A stretch of 64,000 bases of DNA from Natronomonas gomsonensis (GCF_024300825.1 NZ_CP101323.1:2666001-2730000); one strand, 5' to 3'. Positions 16,440-25,667 are shown, numbered from the stretch's first letter. Translations and numbers: made by a program. Notes: generated by a model not told the origin, from the sequence alone.

Positions 16440-17090
16440 CTACCAGGCCGACCACGCCCGCTGGGTGGAGTTCTCGTCTCGGGCGTACACTCGCTTGAGG
16501 TCCTTCGCGAGCGCCGCGTCGCCGCCGTGGTCGTATCCCTCTCGATAGTAGTCGGTGGCGTCCTCCCGGACCAGCAGGCGCTCGACGGTGAACTCCTCGC
16601 CGCCGTACTCGTGGGTTCGGCCGACGATGAACTCCTCGTCGCCGGGTACCTGTATCTTCACGCTCCGAGTCTCGTCGTGGCCGCCGTCTTTCGGGTGCAG
16701 CGTCAGGTTCACCGCGACGTTGCCGACCGCACGCGTCCACAGCGTCTTCACGTCTTCTGCAGTGGCTTCGTCGACGCGGGCGCCCTCCGTCGTCTCGATG
16801 GAGGTGATACGTGCGGTGAGAATCGCCTCGTCGGTTTCGACGAGGAACTCGTCGCCCGTCGATAGCTCTTCTTCCGGCGGCACTTCGACGCGTGCCTCAG
16901 TCGATTCGTCGTCCTGGGAGACGATGACCCGGCGGTCGACGCGTGACTCCTCCTCGATGGTCGTCTTGTGAACGTGACTGCACTCGCTGCATCGAACCGT
17001 GGCCTGCCCACCGTGGTTGAGCACCTCGTGGGCGGTCTCGTCGGCCGGCGAGCAGGAGGGGCACCGAACCGCGACGCGCTGTTGACTCAT
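16440..17090 (-). CDS. HVO_0476-type zinc-finger protein
   Basis: This 216-residue protein opens with a zinc ribbon: CPSC near residue 12 and CSEC near residue 36. Beta-rich domains follow, with VEVPPEEELSTGDEFLVE and a C-terminal helical segment. I recognise it as the haloarchaeal family named after HVO_0476, whose function is unknown to me. It heads the operon with pcm and two methyltransferase-like genes, only four bases from pcm, so a link to protein repair or modification is plausible but inferred. The ATG at 17090 (MSQQR) is preferred to one three codons upstream because it gives the shorter normal N-terminus. Confidence 0.75.
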   Translation of the reverse strand: MSQQRVAVRCPSCSPADETAHEVLNHGGQATVRCSECSHVHKTTIEEESRVDRRVIVSQDDESTEARVEVPPEEELSTGDEFLVETDEAILTARITSIETTEGARVDEATAEDVKTLWTRAVGNVAVNLTLHPKDGGHDETRSVKIQVPGDEEFIVGRTHEYGGEEFTVERLLVREDATDYYREGYDHGGDAALAKDLKRVYARDENSTQRAWSAW

Positions 17091-17198
17091 TGGCCGCACT
17101 TGACGGCGCGGACGTATAAGCGCGTGGCTCCGGCGGTGACGAGGCTTCGACGGTGACCCGTCGGTAGGATTATTTCCTCGGCCGTCTCGTTCGGCGCC

Positions 17199-17378
17199 GT
17201 GACGCTCGCCGAATCGGCGGTTCGGATGTACCTGTTCTACGCCTTCGCCACCATCGGGTTCGTCTCCATCGGAGCCGTCCTCGGGACGGTCCTCCCGGAC
17301 GCGGTCGCGCTGTTCGTCGGCTTTCTCGTCCTGCTGGTGGTCGTTCTCGCGGGGCTATTCTGGTACGCTCGATTCTGA
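17199..17378 (+). CDS. Putative 59-residue membrane protein
   Basis: A short frame starts at GTG 17199 (VTLAESAVRMYLF) and ends at TGA 17376-17378. It encodes two hydrophobic helices separated by a Pro-Asp turn, in a protein almost wholly apolar, as in other small haloarchaeal membrane proteins. A TATA-like GATTATTT at 17168-17175 lies about 27 bases before the GTG, which fits a leaderless mRNA; an internal ATG at 17226 is the alternative start. It fills the gap between two genes exactly and is convergent with the aminopeptidase gene. Confidence 0.6.
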   Translation: MTLAESAVRMYLFYAFATIGFVSIGAVLGTVLPDAVALFVGFLVLLVVVLAGLFWYARF

Positions 17379-17425
17379 GCGTCACTCGACGGTCGGAAGT
17401 TCGATTTTCTCCCCGTCTCGCGGTT

Positions 17426-18412
17426 TCACCGCTCGACCTGAGGAAGTTCCACTTCCTCCCCATCCACGTACACCGTCGGCTCCCGAAGGATGCCGTCGAG
17501 GTGGATGGGGGCGTCGTTGTCGCCGCCGATACCGGCGTCGTCGCCCAGCGCGATGTGAACGGTTCCGCCGGCCTTCTCGTCCAGCAGGACGCTGCCGACG
17601 AGGTCGGTGACACCGATGTTCGTTCCGATGCCGAGTTCGGCCATGTTGTAGGCGTTCTGCCCCACCTGCTCGGCGGCCTCTTCGACATCGGCGCGGATGG
17701 CGTCGTCGCCAATCGAGGTGACGTAGCCGTCTTCGACTTCGAAGGTGACCGTCTGTCCCTCGTCGAGCAAGCCGTGTGGTCGGATGGTGCCGTCGACGAC
17801 GTAGGTGCCGTCGGCGGATTCGGGGCTGATGAACACCTCACCGGCCGGGAGGTTCGAGAAGTCGCCCGACTCGTGGACGATGCCGGTGTCGTCGTTCCAG
17901 ACGCGGTCACCCAACTCGAAGGTGATGTCGGTGCCCTGCGGCGAGGTGACGCGGATTTCATCGGCGCCCTCGACGGTTTCGAGCATCGCCTCGCACTCGG
18001 CGGCGATGGCGTCGTAGTCGGCGTCCAACCCCGTCGTGAACACCTCCTCGGTGATGCCCGGCAGCGTCGCGCCACGAGCGCCGCCGTCGGTCGCATCCGA
18101 GCGCGCGCGGGTGTGACTGAGACTCTTCGTCGTCGGCGCGAGGAAGGTGTCGGCCGATTGCAGCGCGCCTGCGACCGGTTCCGGCGGCTCCGCGCCGTGC
18201 TGTGGTCCCGGCGGGTACCGGACGATGACGGCGTCGTCGGTGGCTTCGAGGGCGGCGTCGTACAGCGCCTCGCCGATGGGCTGGCGTTTGTCGTCGGTGA
18301 CGACGACGCAACTCTCGTCGGGGTCGACGGCGAGACACTGCTGGACGGCGGTCTCGGCCGCCGCGGCGACGGCCTCCGGGTCTTCGATGTCGAGTACGTC
18401 CGAATCGCTCAT
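17426..18412 (-). CDS. M29-like aminopeptidase family protein
   Basis: This 328-residue protein resembles the thermophilic metalloaminopeptidase (M29)/COG2309 family, whose members include leucyl aminopeptidases and NicX-type dioxygenases. Recognisable segments are DEIRVTSPQGTDITFELG, the strand with NLPAGEVFISP, and the C-terminal NMAELGIGTNIG followed by KAGGTVHIALGDDAGIGG with clustered acidic residues for metal binding. M29 enzymes use two metal ions to release N-terminal residues. The substrate is unknown and a non-peptidase activity cannot be excluded. It is acidic and cytoplasmic, with no signal peptide, and lies just downstream of the acyl-CoA synthetase on the same strand (45-base gap). 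Confidence 0.75.
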   Translation of the reverse strand: MSDSDVLDIEDPEAVAAAAETAVQQCLAVDPDESCVVVTDDKRQPIGEALYDAALEATDDAVIVRYPPGPQHGAEPPEPVAGALQSADTFLAPTTKSLSHTRARSDATDGGARGATLPGITEEVFTTGLDADYDAIAAECEAMLETVEGADEIRVTSPQGTDITFELGDRVWNDDTGIVHESGDFSNLPAGEVFISPESADGTYVVDGTIRPHGLLDEGQTVTFEVEDGYVTSIGDDAIRADVEEAAEQVGQNAYNMAELGIGTNIGVTDLVGSVLLDEKAGGTVHIALGDDAGIGGDNDAPIHLDGILREPTVYVDGEEVELPQVER

Positions 18413-18457
18413 GTCCCGACCTGCGGCCGAGACGACGAAAAGGATTGGCTTCGCGGA

Positions 18458-19993
18458 CTACTCCTCGCGGAGTTTGAACTTCTGGACTTTCCCGCTTGGG
18501 TTCTTCGGCAGTTCCTCCACGAAGTGGTACTCACGCGGCCGCTTGAAGTCCGCGAGGTCGTCGCTGTCGAGGACGAACGACTCCAGGGTGTCGGCGTCGG
18601 TGTCGCCGACGACGTAGGCGACGACCGCTTCGCCCCACTCGGGATGCGGTTCGCCGACGACCGCCGCCTCGACTACGTCTGGATGCGAAAAGAGAACGTC
18701 CTCGACTTCGGTCGGATAGACGTTCTCGCCGCCGGTTATTATCATGTCGTCCTTGCGGTCGACGACGTAGAGGTAGCCGTCGTCGTCGAAATACCCGAGG
18801 TCACCGGAGTAGTACCATTCGACGCCCCCTTCCTCCCGGAGGGAGTCTGCGGTCGCCTCCGGGCGGTTCCAGTACTCCCGCATCGTACACGGCCCGGCGA
18901 ACAGTATCTCGCCGATGTCGCCCTGCTCGACCTCGGCATCCGGCGCGCCGTCGGGTTCGACGACCCGGACATCGTGGTTCAGCGCGGGTTTCCCGGCCGA
19001 CCCCTGTTTCGGTATCTGTTCGTCGGGGTGTTGGAACGTTCCACAGGGGCCGATTTCGGTCATGCCGTAGGCCTGGAGGTAGTCGTCACAGAACTGCTCC
19101 ATGCAGGCGTCGAGTACCTCCTTCGGCATCGGCGAGGCGCCGTACATCCCGAGTCGGAGCGAGGAGGTGTCGGCGTCGACCTCCTCGGCGGCGTGAGCCA
19201 GTCCGTTCCACGCCGTCGGCGCGGCGAACATCACCGACACGTCATGTTTCTCGATGTCCTGAAGCACAGCGACGGGGTCGAACTCGTGGTGGACGACGCT
19301 TTTCGCCCCCACCTGAATCCGGGGGAACAAGGCGGCGTGTAACTCCGCGCAGTGATACAGCGGCAGCGCCGACAGCCCCACGTCGTTTTTCCGGAGGCCG
19401 CCCTCCGCGACGCAGATGAGGTTGTGTTCGACCATATCGCGGTGCTCGTGGACGACGCCCTTCGGCCGACCCGTCGTCCCCGAGGTGTAGATGAACGCGT
19501 ACACGTCGTCTTCCTCGACGATGGTGTCGGGTGTCTCCGCCGGGGCCGCCTCGATGATGGCATCGAAGTCGTGGGTGTCGTCGGGGGAGTCCTCTTCGAT
19601 GAAGACGTACTCCTCGACGGTTTCGAGGTTCTCGCGGGCGCCTTCGACCGCCTCGCGGGTGTCGTCTTCGTAGATGAGGACGCGCGATTCGGCGTCGTTG
19701 CAGATGAACTCGACCTCGCCGGCCGGTAGGCGGTAGTTCAGGGGGTTGAACACCGCACCGAGTTTCGCACAGGCGAACACCGTACAGATGATTTCCGAAC
19801 CGTTGTACAGCATCGTCGAGACGCGGTCGCCCTTCTCGACGCCGAGGTCCGCCAGGGCGTTTGCCAGCCGGTCGGCACGCTCGTCGAGTTCCGCGAACGT
19901 GTAGCGGCGGTCGCGTCGCGGATACACCAGCGCTTCTTTCTCGGGGTACTTCTCGGCGCTGAGTTCCAGTGTATCTGCTATCGTGGGATGCAT
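18458..19993 (-). CDS. Acyl-CoA synthetase (AMP-forming)
   Basis: This 511-residue adenylate-forming enzyme activates a carboxylic acid with ATP and links it to CoA. The phosphate-binding motif YTSGTTGRPKG is at about residues 169-179. Motif A5 is QAYGMTEIGP, the hinge region is YYSGDLGYFDDDGYLYVVDRKDD, and the catalytic Lys is in NPSGKVQK near the C-terminus. The overall similarity is to medium/long-chain fatty acid-CoA ligases, but substrate length cannot be told. The ATG at 19993 is used; a TTG two codons upstream is less likely. The aminopeptidase-like gene follows after 45 bases and may be co-transcribed. Confidence 0.93.
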   Translation of the reverse strand: MHPTIADTLELSAEKYPEKEALVYPRRDRRYTFAELDERADRLANALADLGVEKGDRVSTMLYNGSEIICTVFACAKLGAVFNPLNYRLPAGEVEFICNDAESRVLIYEDDTREAVEGARENLETVEEYVFIEEDSPDDTHDFDAIIEAAPAETPDTIVEEDDVYAFIYTSGTTGRPKGVVHEHRDMVEHNLICVAEGGLRKNDVGLSALPLYHCAELHAALFPRIQVGAKSVVHHEFDPVAVLQDIEKHDVSVMFAAPTAWNGLAHAAEEVDADTSSLRLGMYGASPMPKEVLDACMEQFCDDYLQAYGMTEIGPCGTFQHPDEQIPKQGSAGKPALNHDVRVVEPDGAPDAEVEQGDIGEILFAGPCTMREYWNRPEATADSLREEGGVEWYYSGDLGYFDDDGYLYVVDRKDDMIITGGENVYPTEVEDVLFSHPDVVEAAVVGEPHPEWGEAVVAYVVGDTDADTLESFVLDSDDLADFKRPREYHFVEELPKNPSGKVQKFKLREE

Positions 19994-20059
19994 ACTCAAC
20001 CCACAGACTCCGCCGTGTTAACGCTTCGCCCGACGACCTCCTGCGGCGTGGAGAGAAAC

Positions 20060-20067
20060 GGTTATTC
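20060..20067 (+). promoter_or_regulatory. TATA box for GAPDH
   Basis: GGTTATTC is centred about 28 bases before the ATG at 20091, suggesting a leaderless GAPDH transcript. The GGAGGT directly abutting the ATG is too close to serve as a Shine-Dalgarno site. Confidence 0.4.
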
Positions 20068-20090
20068 CCGTCGGCACACGACCCGGAGGT

Positions 20091-21107
20091 ATGAGCATTC
20101 AGGTCGCGGTCAACGGCTACGGAACCATCGGCAAACGCGTTGCCGACGCCGTCGCGCTCCAACCCGACATGGAGTTGGTCGGCGTCGCCAAGACCCGCCC
20201 CAACCACGAGGCGGAACTCGCCGTCGAGAACGACTATCCGCTGTACGCTGCCATCGAGGACCGCGTTCACCTGTTCGAGGAAGCCGGAATCGAGTTGGCC
20301 GGCACCGTCGACGAACTCGTCGAAGCCGCCGACATCGTCGTCGACGCCTGCCCCTCCGGCATCGGCGCCGAGAACAAGTCGCTGTACGAGGCCCACGACA
20401 CGCCCGCGCTGTATCAGGGCGGCGAGGACGCCGACCTCGTCGACGTCTCGTTCAACGCCCGGAGCAACTTCGAGGAGGCCGCCGACGCAGACCACGTCCG
20501 CGTCGTCTCCTGTAACACGACCGGTCTCTCGCGGTTGCTCGCGCCGCTACAGGAGGAGTACGGCGTCGAGAAGGCCCGCGTCACCCTGGTCCGACGCGGC
20601 GGCGACCCCGCCCAGACTGGTCGTGGACCCATCAACGACATCCTGCCGAACCCGGTGAGTCTCCCCTCCCACCACGGTCCCGACGTGAACACCATCTTCC
20701 CCGACCTCGCTATCGACACGCTCGGGTTGAAGGTGCCCGCCACGCTGATGCACACCCACTCGGTCAACGTCACGCTGGAGGACGCTCCCGACGCCGAGGA
20801 TGTTCGGGAGTTGCTCGACGCTCAGTCCCGAACCTTCCTCGTCCCCGAGTCCTACGACATCGACGGCGCCGGCAAACTGAAGGAGTACGCGATGGACCGC
20901 GGTCGGCCCCGTGCGGACATCTGGGAGAACTGCATCTGGTCGGAGTCGATAAGCGTCGAGGGCGACGACCTGTATCTGTTCCAGGCGATTCACCAGGAGT
21001 CCGACGTGGTGCCGGAGAACGTCGACGCCATCCGTGCGGTGCTGGGGACCGCCGACGCCGAGGAGTCCATCCAGCGCACCAACGAGACGATGGGTGTCGG
21101 TTTCTAA
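20091..21107 (+). CDS. gap: Glyceraldehyde-3-phosphate dehydrogenase, archaeal type II
   Basis: This enzyme interconverts glyceraldehyde-3-phosphate and 1,3-bisphosphoglycerate with NAD(P); in haloarchaea the type II form is thought to work mainly in gluconeogenesis. The 338-residue length fits the archaeal class. The Rossmann motif is NGYGTIGKR (residues 8-16) and the catalytic Cys141 lies in SCNTTG. The segment [12 protein letters not shown] and the C-terminal [21 protein letters not shown] are also class-specific. It is monocistronic, followed by the Hsp20 gene. Confidence 0.97.
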   Translation: MSIQVAVNGYGTIGKRVADAVALQPDMELVGVAKTRPNHEAELAVENDYPLYAAIEDRVHLFEEAGIELAGTVDELVEAADIVVDACPSGIGAENKSLYEAHDTPALYQGGEDADLVDVSFNARSNFEEAADADHVRVVSCNTTGLSRLLAPLQEEYGVEKARVTLVRRGGDPAQTGRGPINDILPNPVSLPSHHGPDVNTIFPDLAIDTLGLKVPATLMHTHSVNVTLEDAPDAEDVRELLDAQSRTFLVPESYDIDGAGKLKEYAMDRGRPRADIWENCIWSESISVEGDDLYLFQAIHQESDVVPENVDAIRAVLGTADAEESIQRTNETMGVGF

Positions 21108-21180
21108 CCGCCGTCCTCGTCGGATATCGATTTCTGCCCTCGACAGAAGGCTTTTGATGGCGACTCACATACCGACGGGT

Positions 21181-21558
21181 ATGCGCCGTGACGACCGCGA
21201 CGACCCCTTCGACGACATCTTCAGCGAGATAGAGCGAATGATGGAGGAGATGACGGGCGGCGTGAGCGCGGCGGGTAACGCCGGTTTCGGTAGCGACGCC
21301 CACGTCTCCATCTACGAGACCGACGACGAACTCCGAGTCGTCGCGGACATGCCCGGCGTCCGAAAGGAGGACATCGACATCAAATGTGACGGCCGCCACG
21401 TCACCATCTCCGCGTCGACGGACACCAGCGACTACGAGGAGCGCATCGAACTCCCCGCCCGCGTCGACGAACACTCGGCGTCGGCGACGTTCAACAACGG
21501 CATCCTCGAAATCACGCTCGACCGAACCGGCAGTTCCGCGAACATCGACCTCGACTGA
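21181..21558 (+). CDS. hsp20: Small heat-shock protein (Hsp20 family)
   Basis: This 125-residue ATP-independent chaperone binds unfolding proteins and forms oligomers. The alpha-crystallin domain spans about residues 40-120, with HVSIYETDDELRVVADMPGV at its start and NGILEITLDR near the end. The N-terminal arm (FDDIFSEIERMMEEM) is Met-rich and amphipathic. A start at 21181 is chosen over an in-frame ATG at 21157 because a T-rich TATA-like box at 21151-21156 lies about 27 bases before it; the longer form would begin inside the promoter. The C-terminal IxI motif of many Hsp20s is replaced by NIDLD. Confidence 0.92.
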   Translation: MRRDDRDDPFDDIFSEIERMMEEMTGGVSAAGNAGFGSDAHVSIYETDDELRVVADMPGVRKEDIDIKCDGRHVTISASTDTSDYEERIELPARVDEHSASATFNNGILEITLDRTGSSANIDLD

Positions 21559-21614
21559 GGCCCCGACGCTTGGGTTTCGTTTCTCTCGCTTCGAGCATCG
21601 AAGCGACCAGTACA

Positions 21615-22487
21615 TCACCGGTCCCGATGTGCGGTCCGACGAATGAGGGCGGCGAGGCGTTCGTAGAACTCCGCCTCGTATTTCGTCGCCGCATCGACCG
21701 TCGGGCGGGCGTTCGTCTCGTTGACGACCGCGCGGTCGCCCGAGACGAGGATGTCGACGCCGAGCCAGTCGATGTCGAGTGCTTCTGCGGCGTCTTCGGC
21801 AAGCTTGCGGTGTTCTTTCGGCAACTCGATGCCCTCGGCGACGGCGCCGCGGTGGACGTTGTGTTTCCAGCGGCCTGCCGCTCGCTCGGCCTCGGGGAGG
21901 CGGCGCTCGACGGCGCCGACGCACTCGCCGTCGACGACCATCGCCCGATAGTCGCGGGCGTCGGGGAGGTACTCCTGGACGAGAAACGACCGGTCGCCGG
22001 TCGCGCGGTAGTCGTGGACCAAGGATAGGTAATCGCACAATCCGAAGAACGAATCGAGATCGCCCGCTTTGGCGATGCCGACGCCGCGGGTCGTCGAGTT
22101 CGGCTTGACGACGACCGGTGGGTCGAACCGCTCGAAGGCCGCCCGGAGTTCGGAGTTGTCGGCGGGGTTCGAGACGTACACCGACTCGGGTGTGGAAACG
22201 CCGGCGCGGTCGAGACGGGCGAGTGCACCGGCCTTGTTCCGACTCCGCAGGATGGCCTCCCGGTCGTTGACCCACGGCACGTCCAGCATGGCGTCGGCGA
22301 CGCCGCCCTCCATCAGCCGCGAGGGGAAGACGAACCCGGCGTCGAACGCCTCGTCGGCGAGCGGTTCACCGAGCGGTTGGGCGCGCTCGCTCGTCGGGAC
22401 GTACGTCGCCTCGATGTCGCGTTCGGCGAGCGGGTCACGAATCCGTTCGAGTGTTTCGGCGTCGGTCGCGACCGCGAGCCGGAGCAT
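21615..22487 (-). CDS. RimK-like ATP-grasp ligase
   Basis: This 290-residue ATP-grasp protein resembles RimK/LysX-type enzymes that join an amino acid to the carboxylate of a peptide, protein or cofactor using ATP. The central domain has SRNKAGALARLDRAGVSTPE, the nucleotide-binding strand VVVKPNSTTRGVGIA and VQEYLPDARDYRAMVVDG. The C-terminal metal site is in VDILVSGDRAVVNETNARP with Glu and Asn ligands. The N-terminal 90 residues are the substrate-proximal domain. No carrier protein or tetrahydromethanopterin/F420 gene is adjacent, so the substrate is open. Confidence 0.85.
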   Translation of the reverse strand: MLRLAVATDAETLERIRDPLAERDIEATYVPTSERAQPLGEPLADEAFDAGFVFPSRLMEGGVADAMLDVPWVNDREAILRSRNKAGALARLDRAGVSTPESVYVSNPADNSELRAAFERFDPPVVVKPNSTTRGVGIAKAGDLDSFFGLCDYLSLVHDYRATGDRSFLVQEYLPDARDYRAMVVDGECVGAVERRLPEAERAAGRWKHNVHRGAVAEGIELPKEHRKLAEDAAEALDIDWLGVDILVSGDRAVVNETNARPTVDAATKYEAEFYERLAALIRRTAHRDR

Positions 22488-22565
22488 ATCCCGAGATGGG
22501 TGTCGGCGGACTTGAATACGTGGCTTCCGGCGGGTCGTCGGCGGTCGGCCGTCGATGGTCGGCCG

Positions 22566-24494
22566 TCAGTCGTCGTCGGCGTCGGTGCGGGCCTGCCGTT
22601 CCGCCGCCCGTTCGATGAACTCCTCGGGAAGTTCGTCGATTTCGCCGGCTTGGACGCCCCAGAGGTGGGCGTACAGGCCGCCCTCTTCGAGCAGGTCGCC
22701 GTGTGTCCCGCGCTCGACGATTTCGCCGGCTTCGAGGACGACGATGGTGTCGGCGTCCTTGATCGTCGACAGGCGGTGGGCGATGGCGAAGGTCGTTCGG
22801 TCGGCGGTCAGTCGGTCCAGCGACCGCTGGATGAGCATCTCGGTTTCGGTGTCCACGTCGCTTGTCGCTTCGTCTAAGACGAGCACGTCCGGGTCCTTGA
22901 GGACGGCCCGGGCGATGGAGATGCGCTGTCGTTGGCCACCGGATAGTTTGACACCGCGCTCGCCGACCATCGTGTCGTAGCCGTCGGGGAGGTTCTCGAT
23001 GAACTCGTGGGCCTCGGCGGCCTTGGCGGCCTCGACGACGGCCTCCTCGTCTGCGTCGAAGGTGCCGTAGGTGATGTTCTCCCGGACGGTGCCGTAGAAG
23101 AGGAACGTGTCCTGTCCGACGTAGCCGATGTGCTGTCGCAGCGAGGATAGGGTCACGTCGCGGATGTCCTGTCCGTCGATACGGATTGCGCCCTCGTCGA
23201 CGTCGTACAGTCGAAGGAGGAGTTTCAGTACCGTCGACTTGCCGGCGCCCGTGGGGCCGACGAGAGCGAGCGTCTCGCCGCCCTCGACGGAGAAATCGAC
23301 GTTCTCGATGATGGCCTCCTCCTCGTCGTAGCCGAAGGTCACGTCGTCGTACTCGACGCGCCCGTCGTCGACCGCCAGTGGTTCGGCGTCGGGGTCGATT
23401 TCGAGGCGGTCGGGTTCGTCCATCAGTCCGAAGATGCGCTCGGAGGAGGCGTAGGCCCGCTGGTACATGTTGATAATCTGTCCGAACTGCGCCATCGGCC
23501 AGATGAACCGCTGGGTAAAGAGGATGAAGACGACGAACGTCCCGACCGAGAGTTCGCCGGAGAGTGGGCCGGGGGCGGTGCCGGTGAACACCCACAGCCC
23601 GCCGACGATGAACGTGACGACGAAGCCGATGCCCGCGAGCAGTCGGAGGCTGGGGAAGAACTTGATGCGGGTCTCGATTGCGTCCCAGTTGGCGTCGAAG
23701 TACTCCATCGACACGTCGTCGACGCGATCGGACTCGTAGGGTTCGGTGTTTGCGGATTTGATGACCTGAATCCCGCCGAGGTTGTTCTCCAGTCTGGAGT
23801 TGACCTTCCCGACCGAAGAGCGGACGCGGGCGTACTTCGGCTGGATGATGCGGATGAACAGGTAGGTAAAGCCGGCGATGAGCGGCACGGGAAGCAACGC
23901 GATGAGCGCCAACTGCCAGTTGTAGTACAGGAGGACGCCACCGATACCCAGTACCATCACCGACAGCCGGAACACGGAGTTCAGGCCGTCGTTGAGGAAC
24001 CGTTCGAGGCGGTTGACGTCGTTCGAGAGAATGGACATGAGTTCGCCGGTCTGCTTGTCGGCGAAGAAATCCATGTTCAACCGCTGCATCGTGTCGTAGG
24101 TATCCGTTCGAATGCTGTGTTGGATGTTCTGTGCGAAGGAGTTGAACCCCCAGTTGCGAATCCAGTGGAACGCCGCCCCGAGAGTGAACGCGCCGGCGAT
24201 GATGCCGATGACGACCCAAAACTGCGTCCACTCGTCGGTTGGTACCCACGCTTCGGGGACGAGCCACAGCGAAAACGCCTGCTCGCCGAAGACCGAATCG
24301 ATGGCCAACCCGAGCATGATGGGTGGCAGCAAATCGAGCAGTCGCGCGAAGATGCTCGCGAGAACCCCGACGGTCACCTGCAACGCGTTCGGTCGGCCGT
24401 ACTCGGCGAACAGCCTGCTCATCGGGTTCTCCGCGTTCTCCCGTTGCTCCTCGAAGGGGTCGTCCTCGTCGGCCCCGACGGCACTCTCCGCCAT
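22566..24494 (-). CDS. ABC exporter, fused membrane and ATPase domains
   Basis: This 642-residue half-transporter would work as a homodimer, exporting lipid, peptide or drug-like substrates. The membrane domain (about residues 40-340) has six TM helices. The ATPase domain has Walker A LVGPTGAGKST (411-421), Q-loop GYVGQDTF, signature LSGGQ (517-521), Walker B VLVLDEATS (537-545) and a C-terminal switch His in AIAHRLSTI. Catalytic residues are intact. The ATG at 24494 (MAESAVG) begins the acidic N-terminus; earlier in-frame starts are considered less likely. No partner gene or binding protein is adjacent. Substrate is unknown. Confidence 0.93.
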   Translation of the reverse strand: MAESAVGADEDDPFEEQRENAENPMSRLFAEYGRPNALQVTVGVLASIFARLLDLLPPIMLGLAIDSVFGEQAFSLWLVPEAWVPTDEWTQFWVVIGIIAGAFTLGAAFHWIRNWGFNSFAQNIQHSIRTDTYDTMQRLNMDFFADKQTGELMSILSNDVNRLERFLNDGLNSVFRLSVMVLGIGGVLLYYNWQLALIALLPVPLIAGFTYLFIRIIQPKYARVRSSVGKVNSRLENNLGGIQVIKSANTEPYESDRVDDVSMEYFDANWDAIETRIKFFPSLRLLAGIGFVVTFIVGGLWVFTGTAPGPLSGELSVGTFVVFILFTQRFIWPMAQFGQIINMYQRAYASSERIFGLMDEPDRLEIDPDAEPLAVDDGRVEYDDVTFGYDEEEAIIENVDFSVEGGETLALVGPTGAGKSTVLKLLLRLYDVDEGAIRIDGQDIRDVTLSSLRQHIGYVGQDTFLFYGTVRENITYGTFDADEEAVVEAAKAAEAHEFIENLPDGYDTMVGERGVKLSGGQRQRISIARAVLKDPDVLVLDEATSDVDTETEMLIQRSLDRLTADRTTFAIAHRLSTIKDADTIVVLEAGEIVERGTHGDLLEEGGLYAHLWGVQAGEIDELPEEFIERAAERQARTDADDD

Positions 24495-24550
24495 TACTAA
24501 AACTGACTCTTCGGTCAGCATAACGCTTGGCACATCGGCCGGACGGGCCG

Positions 24551-25075
24551 CTACACCTCGAAGACGAGTCGGTCACCGACCTCGACACCGCGCTCGTCGG
24601 TCCACCCGCGATTGACTTCGAGGACGTACTGCCCCGTACCGGTGTACTGCTGGTCGTTGCCGTCCTCGTCGGGGGCCGGGGCGGGTGCCTCGTGGATTTC
24701 GGTAATCGTCCCGTCGGAATCGACGAACACGATATCGAGGCCGAACTCCATCTCCCGCATCACGTAGGTTCGCTCGGCGACGCCGTCGTGGACGAACAGC
24801 ATTCCCTGGTCGTCGTCGAGCGATTCGGTGTCGCTCAGACCCACGTAGCGCTTCGAGAAGGTGTCGGCGACGGCGGCGTCGACTCGACCCAACACCTCGT
24901 CGCTGTCGGCGTCGACGACGGTCACCTCGGTGTGTTCGTAGCCGGATGCCGCCGGATTCGAGGCGTCGTAGCCGGCCAAGAGTGAGGCGAACACGCCCAT
25001 CGCAAAGCCGAGATAGACGAGCAACGCGAGAACTACGACCGCCGAGAGCGCGTAGCCGAGACGGCGTCGGTCCAT
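24551..25075 (-). CDS. Membrane-anchored DUF192 protein
   Basis: This 174-residue protein has an N-terminal TM segment (about residues 6-28) and a single outer DUF192 domain. The typical DUF192 features are present: RYVGLSDTESLDDDQGMLFV, MREMEFGLDIVFVDSDGTI and GQYVLEVNRGWTDE. The function of DUF192 is unknown. The closest relative in the window is the next gene upstream on the same strand (25122-25667), which has the same domain but a lipoprotein signal. The pair probably arose by tandem duplication. The ATG at 25075 begins MDRRRLG; the longer frame runs into the neighbouring gene. Confidence 0.85.
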   Translation of the reverse strand: MDRRRLGYALSAVVVLALLVYLGFAMGVFASLLAGYDASNPAASGYEHTEVTVVDADSDEVLGRVDAAVADTFSKRYVGLSDTESLDDDQGMLFVHDGVAERTYVMREMEFGLDIVFVDSDGTITEIHEAPAPAPDEDGNDQQYTGTGQYVLEVNRGWTDERGVEVGDRLVFEV

Positions 25076-25121
25076 CACGCCGACGCACGGCCCGGCGGGC
25101 GAAAAGCGTGCCGGCGCACCC

Positions 25122-25667
25122 TCACTCCGGCAACTCGAAGGCGACCTGGTCGCCCGCTTCGACGCCACGGTCGGTCGTCCAGTGGTGGTTCACTTCGAGG
25201 ACGTACTGTCCGCGGCCGGAGTATTCCTGGTCGTTGCCGTCCTCGTTCGGTCCCGGTGCGGGCGCGTGGTGAATCGACGTTATCGTCCCGTTGGAATCGA
25301 TGTAGACGATGTCGATGGCGAAGTCCATCTCCCGCATCACGAACGTCAAATCCCGTTCGGAGTCGAAGACGAACAACATCCCGCGGTTCTCCGGCAGCGA
25401 TTCGGTGTTGCTCAACCCGGTGTATCGGAGCGACCCGTTGTCGGCGATGGTGGCCTCGACGGCCCCCAGTTCGGCGTCGCCGTCGCCGTCCTGTACCGTG
25501 ACGGTCGTCTGGGCGTAACTGCTGTGAACCGGCGTCGCAGTGTGCGTCGGGTCGTCCGTTGCCGTCGGTGCCGTCGACTGTCCGCCGGCGTCGAACGGGC
25601 CGACACAGCCGCCGAGGGCGGCGGTGACGACCACAACGGCGAGTGCCCACGTCCGGTGTCGCGTCAT
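25122..25667 (-). CDS. DUF192 lipoprotein
   Basis: This 181-residue protein has a signal sequence ending in the lipobox LGGC (Cys about residue 21), then a Thr-rich linker and a DUF192 domain. The domain shows RYTGLSNTESLPENRGMLFV, MREMDFAIDIVYIDSNGTI and GQYVLEVNHHWTTD, nearly parallel to the downstream paralogue. It is therefore predicted to be lipid-anchored outside the cell. The two genes are 46 bases apart and point the same way, so they are likely co-transcribed. Function is unknown. Confidence 0.85.
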   Translation of the reverse strand: MTRHRTWALAVVVVTAALGGCVGPFDAGGQSTAPTATDDPTHTATPVHSSYAQTTVTVQDGDGDAELGAVEATIADNGSLRYTGLSNTESLPENRGMLFVFDSERDLTFVMREMDFAIDIVYIDSNGTITSIHHAPAPGPNEDGNDQEYSGRGQYVLEVNHHWTTDRGVEAGDQVAFELPE

